This document shows, piece after piece, positions 1 through 14,330 of a stretch of 64,000 bases of DNA. The position numbers were made by a program, and so were the translations under genes. The stretch comes from Trichuris trichiura (Eukaryota; Nematoda; Enoplea; Trichinellida; Trichuridae), in contig JBAJFE010000025.1 in NCBI GenBank assembly GCA_037903355.1, forward strand, positions 744,001 to 808,000. The letters are read 5' to 3'. Each line of letters opens with the position of its first letter. Within the stretch, counting starts at the first letter, position 1. The notes under the pieces were generated by a model. The model was not told the DNA's origin. It made no database searches and saw nothing but the letters and a program-made list of their open reading frames with translations.

Positions 1-88
1 TCCCTCAGGGAATCTCAGAGATAAGCATCCTTCACAAAGGCTGCATGACGGGGCATAGGACAAGCAGGCGTCTAACTAGATTCGATCA

Positions 89-141
89 GCCGTTAGCCAG
101 AACCGACGGAGAAACCTATTCAGTTCCTATCCATTAACGGT
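89..141 (-). repeat. 53-bp hairpin repeat, copy 1
   Basis: On the minus strand this 53-bp unit starts ACCGTTAATGGATAGGAAC and ends GGTTCTGGCTAACGGC. It has the same length and outer motifs (CCGTTAATGGA at one end, AACGGC at the other) as three other copies nearby. It is the most diverged of the four. Confidence 0.6.
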
Positions 142-379
142 TCCCCTTTGAATGCCTGCGATATATTGCTCTGAGAATACTAGGCTACGAATACTCCACA
201 TGGCGTTGGCTTAAAACTTGCAGACAACGCCAGTTACATTTCTTTTCGTGTGTTCCCTTTACCGGGTGCCACTCCAAATGCAATATGATTTGTTCAGAGT
301 GCAGCCGAGGCATAATCTGACCCCACAACGCCCTCAACGCGGCGCACAGAACTGGCAGCTGCTCAAGCGCATGGCAGTG

Positions 380-432
380 GCCGCTGGGCAGAACCTACGG
401 AGACAATCCATTGGTTCTTGTCCATTAACGTC
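380..432 (-). repeat. 53-bp hairpin repeat, copy 2
   Basis: Read on the minus strand, the unit runs from GACGTTAATGGACAAGAACC through a loop to GGTTCTGCCCAGCGGC. AGAACC and GGTTCT can pair, as can GG with CC, giving an imperfect stem-loop. It is the same length as the copies at 4532 and 4623. Confidence 0.7.
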
Positions 433-2286
433 ACTTATAACCTGAGGAATACGTGCAGAAGACATACAAGGACAAAGGTACTCCACTGGCAATGGCATGC
501 AACTGTCAGCATGAAGACGCCAAATACTGTTGGGCAGACAAGGTGACAATGCTATCCTTCTCGTTCCCACCACAATATCTTCTTTCCAGTTCACTATCCT
601 TCAGGAGCTACAACAGCAACGAAGTGGTAGTCGTCTTGCCAACTGAACAGTTTTGCGTCGACTTTTGTAAGCTATATGTCACGCCGTATTAAAAAGCCAA
701 TATCATTATCATGTCATATCGCCAATGCTGGAGAAGAAGGTCAATGTAGGTTAAAGAATTGAGCCAATGTACTCAATATGTATATAGTCACCATCGTTGA
801 AAAGCTGGAAAGCTTTCCATTGCGGAAAACGAGCGTACAAAGGCGAACAGCAGGAGTGTATATCTTTGCGCCATCCCAGCAGAATGTCAGTTTCTCAATC
901 CGGTCGCCATATTTCACAACACTGTCTCCCAGAATGGTCACATTATAGATACAGCATATCGTTTTCGATCAGTTTACACAAACAACAAAAGGGGTAAGAC
1001 TGGCGAACATGCCACTTCAGGGCAGAAAGCGCCAAAGGACAACCCACTTTATGGAAGCTGTCCACAATGTACGCTAACTGCACGTAAATCAGCAATCAAA
1101 ATGAAAACAAAATTCGTTGACGACTATTTTGCACAGACCAGTTTTCCGATTGTGTACAAAGCTGAACTCCGATAACGTTGTCGCAACTGCACTGCCGTCT
1201 CTTAGATATCAACGTCTTGTCCACTGGGCAATCTTCTATTCAGTACAGTTCTCCAGGCGCCAACCAATCTGCTACTAATAGTATTTACTTGGTAGTCAAC
1301 TTTCATCAGCGTAGAATTCATGCGGAAACCACCATAAGCGTCCGCCGTCTCAACTCCATACGCAGCAACGCTACGAAAGCTCAGAGCATTGGCAAAAGGA
1401 TGTTACCCGCAATCGACAGAGACTGTTCGCCCTGCGAAAGCTGAATGATATTAGTTCATCGTGTTGGTGACATCGCTATTCCCACACGACGAGACAATCT
1501 GATCGACCTCATACGCAGCAATGGAATATCGTATGGTTATACGTTCGCCTTCGGTAACAATTCCATTGACCAGTCTATTGACTATTGCTATTGTTCATCT
1601 CATCATCAGAGTATCAAATATCGTAATATGGCTACTGGCGCTCTGATTTATTGTAAACTACGCAAGCGAACTGCACACCAAGCCGCAACATCCAGACAAC
1701 ACACCAAATGCCAACGCGTAACCAGCTGAACACCAACTGCAGCTGAAACCTACAGTTAATTAACTCGCAGGTTCCAACACTTCCGGATTATCGTTTCACC
1801 CGAAATTATTGCCTTCCAGGTACTTTAAACGCTGTTTAAACGCGTTCAACGAATTATGTCCTCATATTGCAGACTATACCTCTGATCCCCTTATGCTGCA
1901 TATTTTACAGATAAGAAAGCGTCGAAAGCAATGATAGACGTGGCGGCATTTAACTACTACCACAAAGCAGGTGCACCATTGAGAACATGGCCACTAGATC
2001 GTCAACGTTTTTCACATCGACATAGACCAACGGCGAGCCAGTAGTGGGCACAACGGAGCAATGAATAAGAATTGCTACGCCTTGAGAACACTGGCGCAAA
2101 CGCGGGAAAGCAGGTATTTTGTTAAGCTATTAGTAAGTCATTCCGTAAACAGTTCTCTGCATATAAGGAGACTATTCCTACCACTTTAGCGTGCAAAACA
2201 GCGCGCCCCCGCAAGCAAGGGCGCCCACGCGCATTCTTTTAGACAAACTAATTCCTATTGGTCAATTCAGGAAAAATGATTCATGC

Positions 2287-2305
2287 AGCAGCTATATAAG
2301 AGCTG
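2287..2305. promoter_or_regulatory. TATA-like box inside a short palindrome
   Basis: GCAGCT-ATATAAG-AGCTGC contains TATATAAG (2293-2300) between 6-bp inverted arms. A GTGAGT splice-donor-like site follows about 50 bp downstream (after 2350). No downstream gene was recognised, so promoter function is only a possibility. Confidence 0.2.
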
Positions 2306-4531
2306 CATTTTCGCTGGGCGAGAGCATTGCTTGTTGCGTGGGCGTTCTGATGGGTGAGTCGTGTCGCTGCCGCTGATAAATATTAGCAGGTCGGCCAGTT
2401 TAGTCGAGCGCTCAACCTTCCCGAAGCACCTTGCAATTGGTACGTATGCCTTCAAATTGTATTTACATGTCTCACGTCCGTAGGAAATGTTCCTTCTTTG
2501 AGTATTGTCGTACTGCTAGCCTTAGTTTAGTAAAGTTTTAGTGTGTGCTACGGCATAGTAGACAGAGATGGCTGAAAGTGAGTTTTTCCTTACACACCGA
2601 TCAGGCTAGCTGGTTTCAAAATCCGTCTGTACTGTTCATTGGCACCATAGTGAGGCAGCGTAAACAAGAAGAGACTTCTATTGCTGTTTGTGAGCAAGAC
2701 GCTAATGTTTTCATCGGTTCGGTAAAACCGAAAGCAGCCGAGCCAGACAGACAGTTGAGTAAAGCGTTTTGAAATCTAGGTGACTCATCACGCTAGTTTT
2801 TCATTGGGCACTTTATCGTGGTAATGGTGAGTTTGCAGACAACAACATGATAAGAGTTATCTGAAAACCGAAAAGACGAAGATCAATTCGTTTTGTTTGA
2901 ATCACAAAGTGAGTCATCACAGATAGTAACGGCGTTGGCGTATTGTCGACCAGACACGTCGCTCAGAGCGGCGTCTTCGTTATCGCCATGTTTTTTCTCT
3001 TGATAGGATGATTCACTGACTTCCTCTTTCTCACCGAATAATCATTGAGACTTCGTGCTTATGTGAGTAACCTGCGAATTGTTTAATTTCAGAATCCTCC
3101 CGCAAGCGCCTTCACGCTGACATTCGCTACTTTCTTTGATCGTCCAGTGTCGGTGTTTGTAATCATAGCGTTTCTTTCGGAAACGTATAGCAACAAACGA
3201 CCTGGTAGAAAAGCACTATTGTTCATTACCGCAAGACGTGGGTTCATGAATGGACAAAGAATAGCGGATGTTCGCTGTTGGACGAGATGGTTTCCAGCTG
3301 CCAACATATACATGGATTCCCGGAATCTCTACCAGATAGCACAGTTGAACTCACCCATCGCAATAATGAAGTAAATTTTGCGAAGAAGCCTAATGAGTGC
3401 ATATCAAGGTGAATAGACCATGAATGGCGTCGGTAAAAACGTATGGAGATCGAGAGGACAAAAAGTGATTTACGAAGGGCAATGAGCCAGTACTGACTAC
3501 TCGTAAAAGATTCAGTACAGTAGCAGAATATCCAGTGCGGTATATGCTTCAATAAATGCAAGACATTTGGACAAACGCAAGCAAAGATTCAAGAGTGACT
3601 CACTAGTCTGCACCACTGAAAAGTCAGTTGCATAAAAGAGAGCTCAACCAACTTTGTTGCATTGGCAAACAGGCAGCAGCACACCAACGGCAAAAAAAAC
3701 TTTGGGCGACAGTCTGTTGGGGCACGTCAGAAAACACGGATAGCAAGAACGTACCCCAATAAACATTGTTTCGATGCAGTGCTGGCTTCTATGGCGGAGG
3801 AAGCCATGTGTCGCGCAGTGGTTCGAGCTGAACTGGCGTGAAGTCTACGGTTGCATAACGATGCCCTGCTTTTACTCGTTAATCCTTCTTCGTTTTAATG
3901 AATGAAACCCGATCGTCAGTGATATGCTTTATCAACAAGGCAAGCGTCCCCGAAGAGAGAGCTGCTTATGTTGTGGCAACCGGAAGAGGAAGTTGACTTC
4001 TGTGATAGTGTTGACAACGCCTGCGCTGCACCCGCCTTTTCTCACCTGCAGCATAGAAGTATGATCTCACGCTGTACAAAAACCTCGGGATGATATGCCA
4101 ACCGGAAGAAGCAACTATGTTAAGGACAAACATGCTCAACATGATGGTTCTGTTCTTCAATGCATACGAAGCAGTTTTTTCATGATCAGACCAATTATTC
4201 GTGGAGGTTCGCCGAATGAGTGGTTTACGTCGAGTAGGCATTGAACCAGCTAACATTGTGCTTTACCGAAAAACTATTGCTGTTCAAAAGTCAATACGAC
4301 CAGACTTGCGGTCGCGGCCTTCATTAGCTGGAAGGGTTGTTCACGAACCGCAGTGCCCTGGAGAGAGGATATTCTGTCACGTGAGACGGGGAAAGAACCC
4401 GTATTCTTCGTGTTGTCCTGTTCGTAGAATTATATTTCGCACGTTGATACGCTCAAGTCCTTGCCAAACGACATACAATACTTGTGATTCAGTATATCTC
4501 CCGAAAATATTGTGGATGCTTATAAAGAAGA

Positions 4532-4584
4532 GCCGTTAATGGACAAGAACCAATGGACTCTTTCCATAGGTTCTGCCCAACGGC
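4532..4584 (+). repeat. 53-bp hairpin repeat, copy 3
   Basis: The unit runs GCCGTTAATGGACAAGAACC, loop, GGTTCTGCCCAACGGC. Outer GCCGTT/AACGGC, GG/CC and AGAACC/GGTTCT blocks pair to form an imperfect hairpin. The next copy lies 38 bp downstream in the same orientation. Confidence 0.75.
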
Positions 4585-4622
4585 CAAGGGCATGCGGTCC
4601 AATATAGAGAATATAGAGAATA

Positions 4623-4675
4623 GCCGTGATTGGACAAGAACCAGTAGATTATCTCTACAGATTCTGCCCATCGGC
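4623..4675 (+). repeat. 53-bp hairpin repeat, copy 4
   Basis: The unit runs GCCGTGATTGGACAAGAACC, loop, ATTCTGCCCATCGGC. It has the same 53-bp length and stem layout as the copy at 4532, with several substitutions, some of which weaken the stem. The two form a close direct pair. Confidence 0.75.
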
Positions 4676-4857
4676 TGATTAAATCAGCAACGGATTCTTT
4701 TATCCGCCGCCGTGCCATCTCTGTTAAGGGTGCTTGACTTGAAGTTGCCTGAATTAACGATATATCTCCTCAATGACCCGGGGGTAGGCGGATAGGAGAA
4801 AATACTTCAAGTGGTGCTGGCACTGCATTTACTACTGTAGCCGATTGATAGCTGCGG

Positions 4858-5445
4858 CGCAGAAAGTTAAGAAGTTCGCTGACAAGAAGAAAAGAGAGTC
4901 GCACAAAAGGTCGTTCGTTACGACCATTTACAAAGTTTTGAAGCAAGTCCATCCGGATTTAGGCATAAGCACGAGAGCCATATCGATAATGGATTGTTTC
5001 GTCAACGACGTTCTTGAGCGTATTGCTGCTGAAGCTGATTGAGGGTTGCTGTGCAGATAAGAAGAAAAGAAAGTCGGACAAAGGGTCGTTCGTTACGACC
5101 ATTTACAAGGTTTTAAAAGAAGTCCATCTGTACTTAGGCATGAGCACGAGAGCCATATCGATAATGGATTGTTTCGTCATCGACGTTTTTGAGCGTATTG
5201 CTGCTGAAGCGTTTCGCCTAGCTCTTTACAACAACCGAAATACCATCAGTTCGAGAGAAATCGAAAGTGCCGTCTGTCCTTTGCTTCCTGGAGAGCCGAC
5301 CAAGCATGGCGTCAGCGAAGAAACAAAGGCAGTGACGAAGTGTACCATTGCATTTTTGTATTCTCGTAATAAATCATCTCATTGTGATGATGCTAGCGCG
5401 CCATGCTTTGAAACTTCGTTTTACCTTAAGTTATTGCCTGCGTAA
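4858..5445 (+). pseudogene. histone H2B-like copy with internal tandem duplication
   Basis: Two reading frames resemble histone H2B. The first (4858-5042) has the basic tail, the [15 protein letters not shown] helix and [13 protein letters not shown], then meets a stop. The second (5054-5445) repeats the same region and continues through an H2B-like [16 protein letters not shown] and [20 protein letters not shown] end, then runs past the usual C-terminus without a histone stop. Segments 4879-5036 and 5054-5211 are near-copies at a constant offset of 175 bp. Because 175 is not a multiple of three, the duplication shifts the frame. Normal H2B is about 120-125 residues and intronless. The duplication, frameshift, premature stop and lost terminator argue for a non-functional or radically altered copy. 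A diverged, expressed H2B variant from the second unit alone cannot be excluded. Confidence 0.7.
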
Positions 5446-7858
5446 TCCTTCGACCAACTAATAGTTTAGGAAGAGGACGTATACACCACTGTTCGCTGAT
5501 TAGAATGGTGCATATTTCGACGAACAAAATTATTTTTGAAAATATAGGGTGATTTAAATTTTCGAAAGGAAAAAATTGCGCGAGCATAGGCTAAGCCAAA
5601 GAGTATTCGCGGCAAAGCGCAGGCTTAAGATGGTAGCTCACCGGAATGCACGCGATACGCGGGTGGCTATAGTTTACAAAATCGCAGACGCATTTAGGAT
5701 GCGGAATTCAAGAGATGATTGACGTTTTTACCTTTAAGGAAACTACAACTGCACTTCAGAGACTGTGTGCAAAAGCGATTAGACAAAATACAATGGTAAT
5801 TTGTTATCAGTTCAAATGTGTTACATTTCATCGGGGGCGCGGGTAACACCGAAAACAACTATTTCCGCCGATACGATTATCAGCGCAAGTTGCTTTCGTG
5901 CGAAACTAACTGACGTTCTTGTTGCTGAAAATTTCATATTCTTAGGTGGACATCTCTTAAATAAGGCTTCGTTGCTAAAGTGTGGAATATGTTTTCCAAT
6001 ATTTTTTGTTGCACTTATTTTCAAGATTTGGTCTGCTTGATTTTTGAGCGTCATATTAAGCGCTGGGTTAAGCTGATTTGAGCAACTAGTTTATACATTT
6101 AGAGCACTGGAAAAGCCGTTCACAACAACAACCAAGATTATGCTGCAGTACCTGCTAATCAGCGACACTAATTCTAGACACTTCTAAGTGGGATGATAAA
6201 GGTAGAGTTAAGTAGTCTTTGCAGGCGTTATTCCGCGTTGCGATAAACAAAGAAAAAAGTGAATAGGGAGAATGTGAAGTTTGCGATTTTATATCTTAAA
6301 GACGTACGGGAAAGGTCATTCAAAACTAATGTAATAAGCGAATGGCTTCGTAACGGGGGCAGTTGTTGAACAGAAGAGGTGCATGGATATTTTCCAGTTT
6401 TTATTGGCCAAAAAACGACTCAAATGAGCAAGAAACCATTCAGTCTCGTTAAGGCGTAAAAACCAAACAACAGTCTCGCGCGAGAGTGTTGCTTGGGTTT
6501 TACGCCTTAACTAGATTAATATGCTTTTAGCTTATGTAACTCGTTTTTTGGCAAATAAGAACGGGAAAAATGCATGTTCCTGTTCTGTTCAAAACTAATA
6601 GTCAACGTTTTTAGTGACAATTCATGCCTTTCTGGAAACAGCTACAGAATCGATTTATTTGCAGTGTTAATGGAAGGACGGCTTTATACCGGATAAAACG
6701 ATGTTCAGGTGCACAGTTTCCCGCCGAAAGTGAGTAAGAATAGGTACAATTATTTTGAAAGCAAACCTCTTTTCCAGGTCGAATCGGCGGCATTTAATGC
6801 ATGCCCACTAATTTTAGGGAAAACTAGAGGGTTTTGGAAACGAGTGAAGCCTGAATTTCCTCGATGGGAAACGGTATTTTTATGGCAATGAAAACGGCGC
6901 TTGGCGAGGAATAGGTTTCAGTAATTCGTCAAGACTTTGACACAACAAAAGAGGGTTTATGATAGCATGTGCACACAATGAAAATTCTGGTGTTCGTGTT
7001 GATTTGCTTGCAGACGTTGTGGACGATCGGGAAGGTTACTGCGATGTTTGTCGCAAGTGAAGCTCGAAGGAAGCCGACTCTTAAAAGTCATTTCCTTATG
7101 TGGCACCGTGCGTAGATACAACTGACGTGGTCAACAACACTGAGATTCAAAAGCCGAAGTTTGGATAGAGAGAACGGACTTAAATCGTTAACACGTGAAC
7201 GAATTAGCGAAACCGAGTAAAGGGTATATCGAATATGCGGACTATCAGTTGCAGAATAAATACTCGTGAGAAGCTGCAGAAAAGGAAGATAAGTAACTAA
7301 ATGCAGTTTCACAGGCGTGAAAGGAGCAAAGATGTGTTGTTTGGAAAATAATGATTAGTTGGAAGGCTGACTTGTCGAGGGTATAGTCGATAATAAGCAG
7401 TGAGTGCAAAATAATCGATTTGCGAACTTGGACAGCTACAAGCTTGCTGCTGTTGCCCAGCGAACGGAACCTCCATGACAAAACCGGACTTGAACACTAC
7501 TTCGCGCCCAGCGGATGATTCATTCATTTTCTTATTGGCCATTGAGCGTGGTGCGCCCCTCTCTTGTCGAGCTGTGCAACATCTAAGGAGGAGAACACAT
7601 CTAGCCGTCATCTAACCGAAGTACTGCTATTGCTGTCCATCTGCACCGCATACTGCCTTATTTCTTATTCATACAAAAGTTTCTCTAATAGAGTGTTCAA
7701 CTTTAAAGAGCAACGACTTTACAAGACGACTCTTCTTTGACGAAAACTTGCCTGCAAAGAAAAGAAGCCTTTTCTAGTTAAACGAAGTGTCGCTGAACTT
7801 GGGGCAGAAAGAGGCTGAGAGAAAGAGAAAAAGTGAGAGAAAGCGACAGAGGCCAAAC
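5446..7858. other. intergenic region upstream of the calcyphosin-like gene
   Basis: I see no supported gene. Apart from a 64-bp palindrome at 6448-6511, nothing structured stands out. A minus-strand open frame at 7309-7611 has no recognisable domain and is not called. Confidence 0.5.
6448..6511. repeat. 64-bp fold-back palindrome
   Basis: The arms begin GTTAAGGCGTAAAA and end TTTTACGCCTTAAC. Left arm 6448-6478 and the reverse complement of the right arm 6481-6511 agree at about 28 of 31 positions, with a CG spacer. It could form a long hairpin. No flanking duplication was found. Confidence 0.7.
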
Positions 7859-10448
<2,590 letters not shown>

Positions 10449-11762
10449 TCAAACGCCACCCGATGGTACGACTGCCCTTAAAAGCTCGAACGTCTCTTCT
10501 GCCTTTACTATTAATAGGATTATTACTTTTGAATATCACATTATTTGTTGGAATAAAAGGCAAAGTAAACAAAACAGTAATAGGCTAATTAAAAATGGAC
10601 GATTTTTAAATGCTTACCAGGGATGCAAATATTTCATGTATGCCATCGTTGGCGAAAATGTACAAATACATTCGTGAATATAGTTGGCACAATGCCTGCC
10701 TCATCGTCGACCAAACCGCTGAACTGAAGATGAGCATAAGCAGCCTGTCAGACTGATAAATCTTCTTGCAAATGATAAGTGATCAGAAGAGCAAACCGGA
10801 TTCTTTCGGATCGGAATGTGCTCGCTTCGTTGCCTGCGAAATATCTCAGCAAATGTTTTGCTGAACTGATAAAAGCGTAGCCAACTCGACGCTGCCATAA
10901 ACAGGCGTAACAATAACAAATAAAGGCGCGTGCTAGTTTGAGATTAAATAGTAGAAATCGTTGGTCATTTAATTGTCTGAACTTGCATGTCATAAAGGCT
11001 CCAAATCATACTGTACATTTGTCGGGCGTCTTTTCCCATTCTCACGTAAGCTTAAGCTTGAACGTAAAGCATACATTTTTGCTTAGGTTTAGGTAAAGGC
11101 AGAAAAGTGATTGCTGCGCTGCTCAGTAAGGCCAGAGCAGGATGGCCAGCATGCTGGCCAGAAAAAAAACAGTGTTTCTCAGACGGTAACGTAGATGAGA
11201 GACTAGATTCTAATTTTTTTAGTTGGATAAATCAAAACAGAGTATCAAAACTAAAAAACGTTGTAAAATTACTGGTGTACGGTAGGATTGAACGTGAACA
11301 TCGGTAATCAAGGAAAAAGACGCCAGCGCGACGAATAAAGTCGTAAAGTTATCATTCTCGTTCATGCTTTAAGGTCAAACTAGTACAAGCTTTGTACTGT
11401 TGATGAAAAAATGTTCATTATGCATGATTGCAAAGGTTACCCTGTAAACAAAGCAGACGAAGTAAAGCAAACGTTGCATGGCTGCGTTGCAACGTCGCAT
11501 TTTTCCCGGGCGAAAAAATCGAAATACGTTTCTTCAATCTGCTAATCTGAACAAAAACTCTTCTTTCAAGCGTAGGCTGAAGCACAGTACGACTCACGAG
11601 CATGCACATTGTTAATTCGACACAGTCACTCGTCTTGTAGCAGTGCGGCTGTTTGTTGACTGTAGGTTGGTTCAAAAATCTTTCAGAGGTGTTACAAGTA
11701 CCGTAGGTTTTCACTTTGTCAATTATTGTTTGGTTTACCGCAGATCATTCTGCTTATTCGGG
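10449..11762. other. intergenic region between CAPSL and eIF3e genes
   Basis: It contains a possible CAPSL poly(A) signal near 10552 and otherwise no supported feature. Open frames on the minus strand (10701-10993, 11418-11714) show no domain signature. Confidence 0.5.
10552..10557 (+). terminator. possible poly(A) signal of the calcyphosin-like gene
   Basis: AATAAA lies about 100 bp after the stop codon at 10448. Confidence 0.45.
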
Positions 11763-14330
11763 ATGGCGAAGTACGACCTGACGTGGGACATGATAGAATT
11801 TCTGGATCTTCAACTAGTCTTTCCCCTGTTCGAGTTTCTGGCAGAACACAAGGTAAACGTGCTTTTTGGGACGCTACTTTTGTCAAAAGAAAAACTTTTG
11901 ACTTAGGTATATGATCGAAAAGAAGTTTTGGAAGCCAAATTTGCGCTTTTGCACAAGACAAAAATGTTGGATTACTTAGCGGAAATATACGTCCAGTTGT
12001 ACGACGAAGAGATTCCGGAACAGTACACCGTTATGCGCCGAAAAGTGATGGCTGAACATGATGCCAAAAATGTTGGAATGACGGATATTTCTTGTATCAT
12101 CGACGACGACAGGGTGCAAGACCTTATCAATGGACCCGAGTATCGTTTGAATTTCTTTCTTTTTTCCCTTTCCGCAAGCTCATAATTCCGGCAAAATCAG
12201 GGCGCGTGAACGTATCGTTCTACTAGGTTTAGCTTAGCCTATCTGCTTAATATAACGGATAATGACTGGAAAGTTTTCTTAAGTACAGGCTTAATACTGA
12301 CAATGTAACGCTTCCTAACAGCTTCAAAATTCATGCTGATTGGTGCGGTAAATGGTTTTTACTGTACCTCTCAGTATTAAACGAGGTTTCTGCTTGTGAC
12401 AGTCAGAATAGGCCGGTATAGAGTTTGGCTGCCCAAATGAAAATCTACGTAGGCTTCCTCCCGCAATAACAAGGCTGAAGTGGACTATAACAGCTTGTTG
12501 GTTTCTAGTCAAGAAGTATAAAGTTAGCATGAGAAACAGTGAAATTTCGGATTTAAAAAGAAGCTAGCACCGTAATACGTCGATGTGATGCGCAGGAACA
12601 GTACACTTTATTCCCGCCGATGCTCCTTCGTTTGTTGCGTAGTGCTAAAAACTATCAGAATAGAATAAGCCAGAATATGTAACGTTTTTAAGCTTTGCTT
12701 ATACAGTTGATATGCCTCCCTTTGACCCTTGTGTAATGCCGGTAAAGGGCGCCACTGAAGTTACTGACGCTGAATGTCGTTTAGAAGCAGAGACAGTTCT
12801 CAGCTAATGGACATTTTGATAAAAGATTTTCAAGTAAGTCAGTGTCCAGCTTTCGATTTGCCGTTTTTCATTTGCATATTTTCAGTTCCATCCATCGATG
12901 CTGGATCGTTTGTACCAGCACGCAAAGTTTTCCTTCGACATTGGAAACTACAAACCCGCCGGTGTGGATTTGAATTTTTACCGAGCTTTGGTATGTAGCA
13001 TTGTTCGGCAGAGTATCGTTGCTTTGTAAGCCTTAGTTGCAGGTGCCGCATCATCATCCCAACTATGTGCACGCTCTTTGGGGCAACTTGGCCTGCAGCA
13101 TCCTTAATCAAGAATGGCCCAAAGCTCGCGACGACCTTGTGAAACTGAAAGCCTACATAGACAACAACGTGCGTTTAAAATCTTTCTTTTTTTTGCATAC
13201 TAACTTTCGCCTCCTTTTTAGCCTTTTGACAACGACTTGGAGTTGCTGCAGCAGAGAGCCTATTTTATAAACTGGAGTTTGTTCGTCTTCTTCAATCAGC
13301 CAAACGGCTGCGACGACATAGTGGAAATGTTCCTGTCAAACAACGCGTAAGTCGACGCGATTACTGTGAAATTCAAATTTATCAACCAAGTTTGCAGGTA
13401 CTTGAATCCAATTCAAATGCTTTGCCCCTACGTACTGCGCTACCTTGCCGGCGCCGTCATACTAAACCGCCGTAGGAGACAGTGCATGCGCGATTTGGTC
13501 AGAGTAATTGAACTGGTCGGTTAACACTGCTATACTATGCATTGGTGATATAAGCCGTGGCCATTTTTAGGAGGCTCATCAATATCGAGACCCCATTACG
13601 GAATTCATCGAGTGTCTTTACATCCGTTACGACTTCGATCTTGCTCAAAGCAAACTACGCGAATGCGAAGAGGTAAACATGTTTTACTGGAAGTCGCGGC
13701 GTTCGCCTTCATTGCCTTCAAAATAGGTAGTAAAGAAGGATTTTTTCTTGGTCAACTGCTTAGGCGAATTCATCGACTCCGCTCGGATGTTGACATTCGA
13801 AATCTATTGTCGCATAAATAGATGCGTTTCCGTCAGGTAATTATGCAAAGTTGGACTAGCGAGAATTTGAAAAAAAAATTTCCTTTCTTCCAGTTCGCTT
13901 GCCGACAAGCTCAGTATGACGGAGGAGGATGCGGAAAAGTGGGTAGTCAACCTTATAGGGCAATCGAGACTGGATGCAAAGCTTGACGCAAAGTTGGTAG
14001 GCGAATGGCTTATGCCTAATTTGGTTTTTTGTTCGTTTCTGACCGCATACAATGCTACAGGGTCACATTATTGTTGGCAACAGGCTGAACAACGTATACG
14101 AAATGGTAATGGAGGCAACGAAAACTCTATCGTTCAGAGCTCAGTCGTTGGAATTTCAATTGGAGAAGTTCATGAATGAAAATGAAGAATTTTCGCCCAA
14201 ACAGGACTCCGATGCAAACTTTTTCTTCAATGACAATCCCGGCAGTTGGGCCCTTAGGCAGAACTTCTTTTATCCAAGATACTTTTACGACGACTACGTG
14301 CAGGCTACCGGTAGAGGTTTGCTCTACTGA
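11763..14330 (+). CDS. EIF3E: eukaryotic translation initiation factor 3 subunit E
   Basis: Subunit of the eIF3 complex, which helps recruit mRNA to the 43S preinitiation complex in the cytoplasm. Eleven exons (11763-11852, 11907-12139, 12785-12833, 12886-12990, 13043-13168, 13222-13346, 13398-13515, 13571-13672, 13727-13836, 13894-13996, 14061-14330) join in frame to 476 residues; the human protein is 445. The start MAKYDLT, the segment [16 protein letters not shown] and [12 protein letters not shown] follow the family. The C-terminal PCI region is visible as [34 protein letters not shown] and GHIIVGNR. The C-terminal tail after [14 protein letters not shown] is longer and Asn/Phe-rich. Most introns are about 50 bp; intron 2 is 645 bp. 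The intron-7 donor (CTG|GTCGGT) is weak but is the one that keeps the frame. Confidence 0.95.

Larger units (their letters stand above)
1..4844. other. intergenic region, no recognised gene
   Basis: I see no exon here with convincing coding character or family resemblance. Two consecutive open stretches in one + frame (1178-1444 and 1445-1729) are separated by a single TGA and carry a loosely repeated IRSN motif; no homology is apparent and they may be chance or decayed sequence. The only structured content is four copies of a 53-bp hairpin repeat and a TATA-like box, listed separately. Confidence 0.6.

Noticed and set aside
1178..1729. Two adjoining open frames in one + frame with a repeated IRSN motif
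   Set aside because: They are broken by a stop and show no family resemblance or splice structure. Codon use does not look selected.
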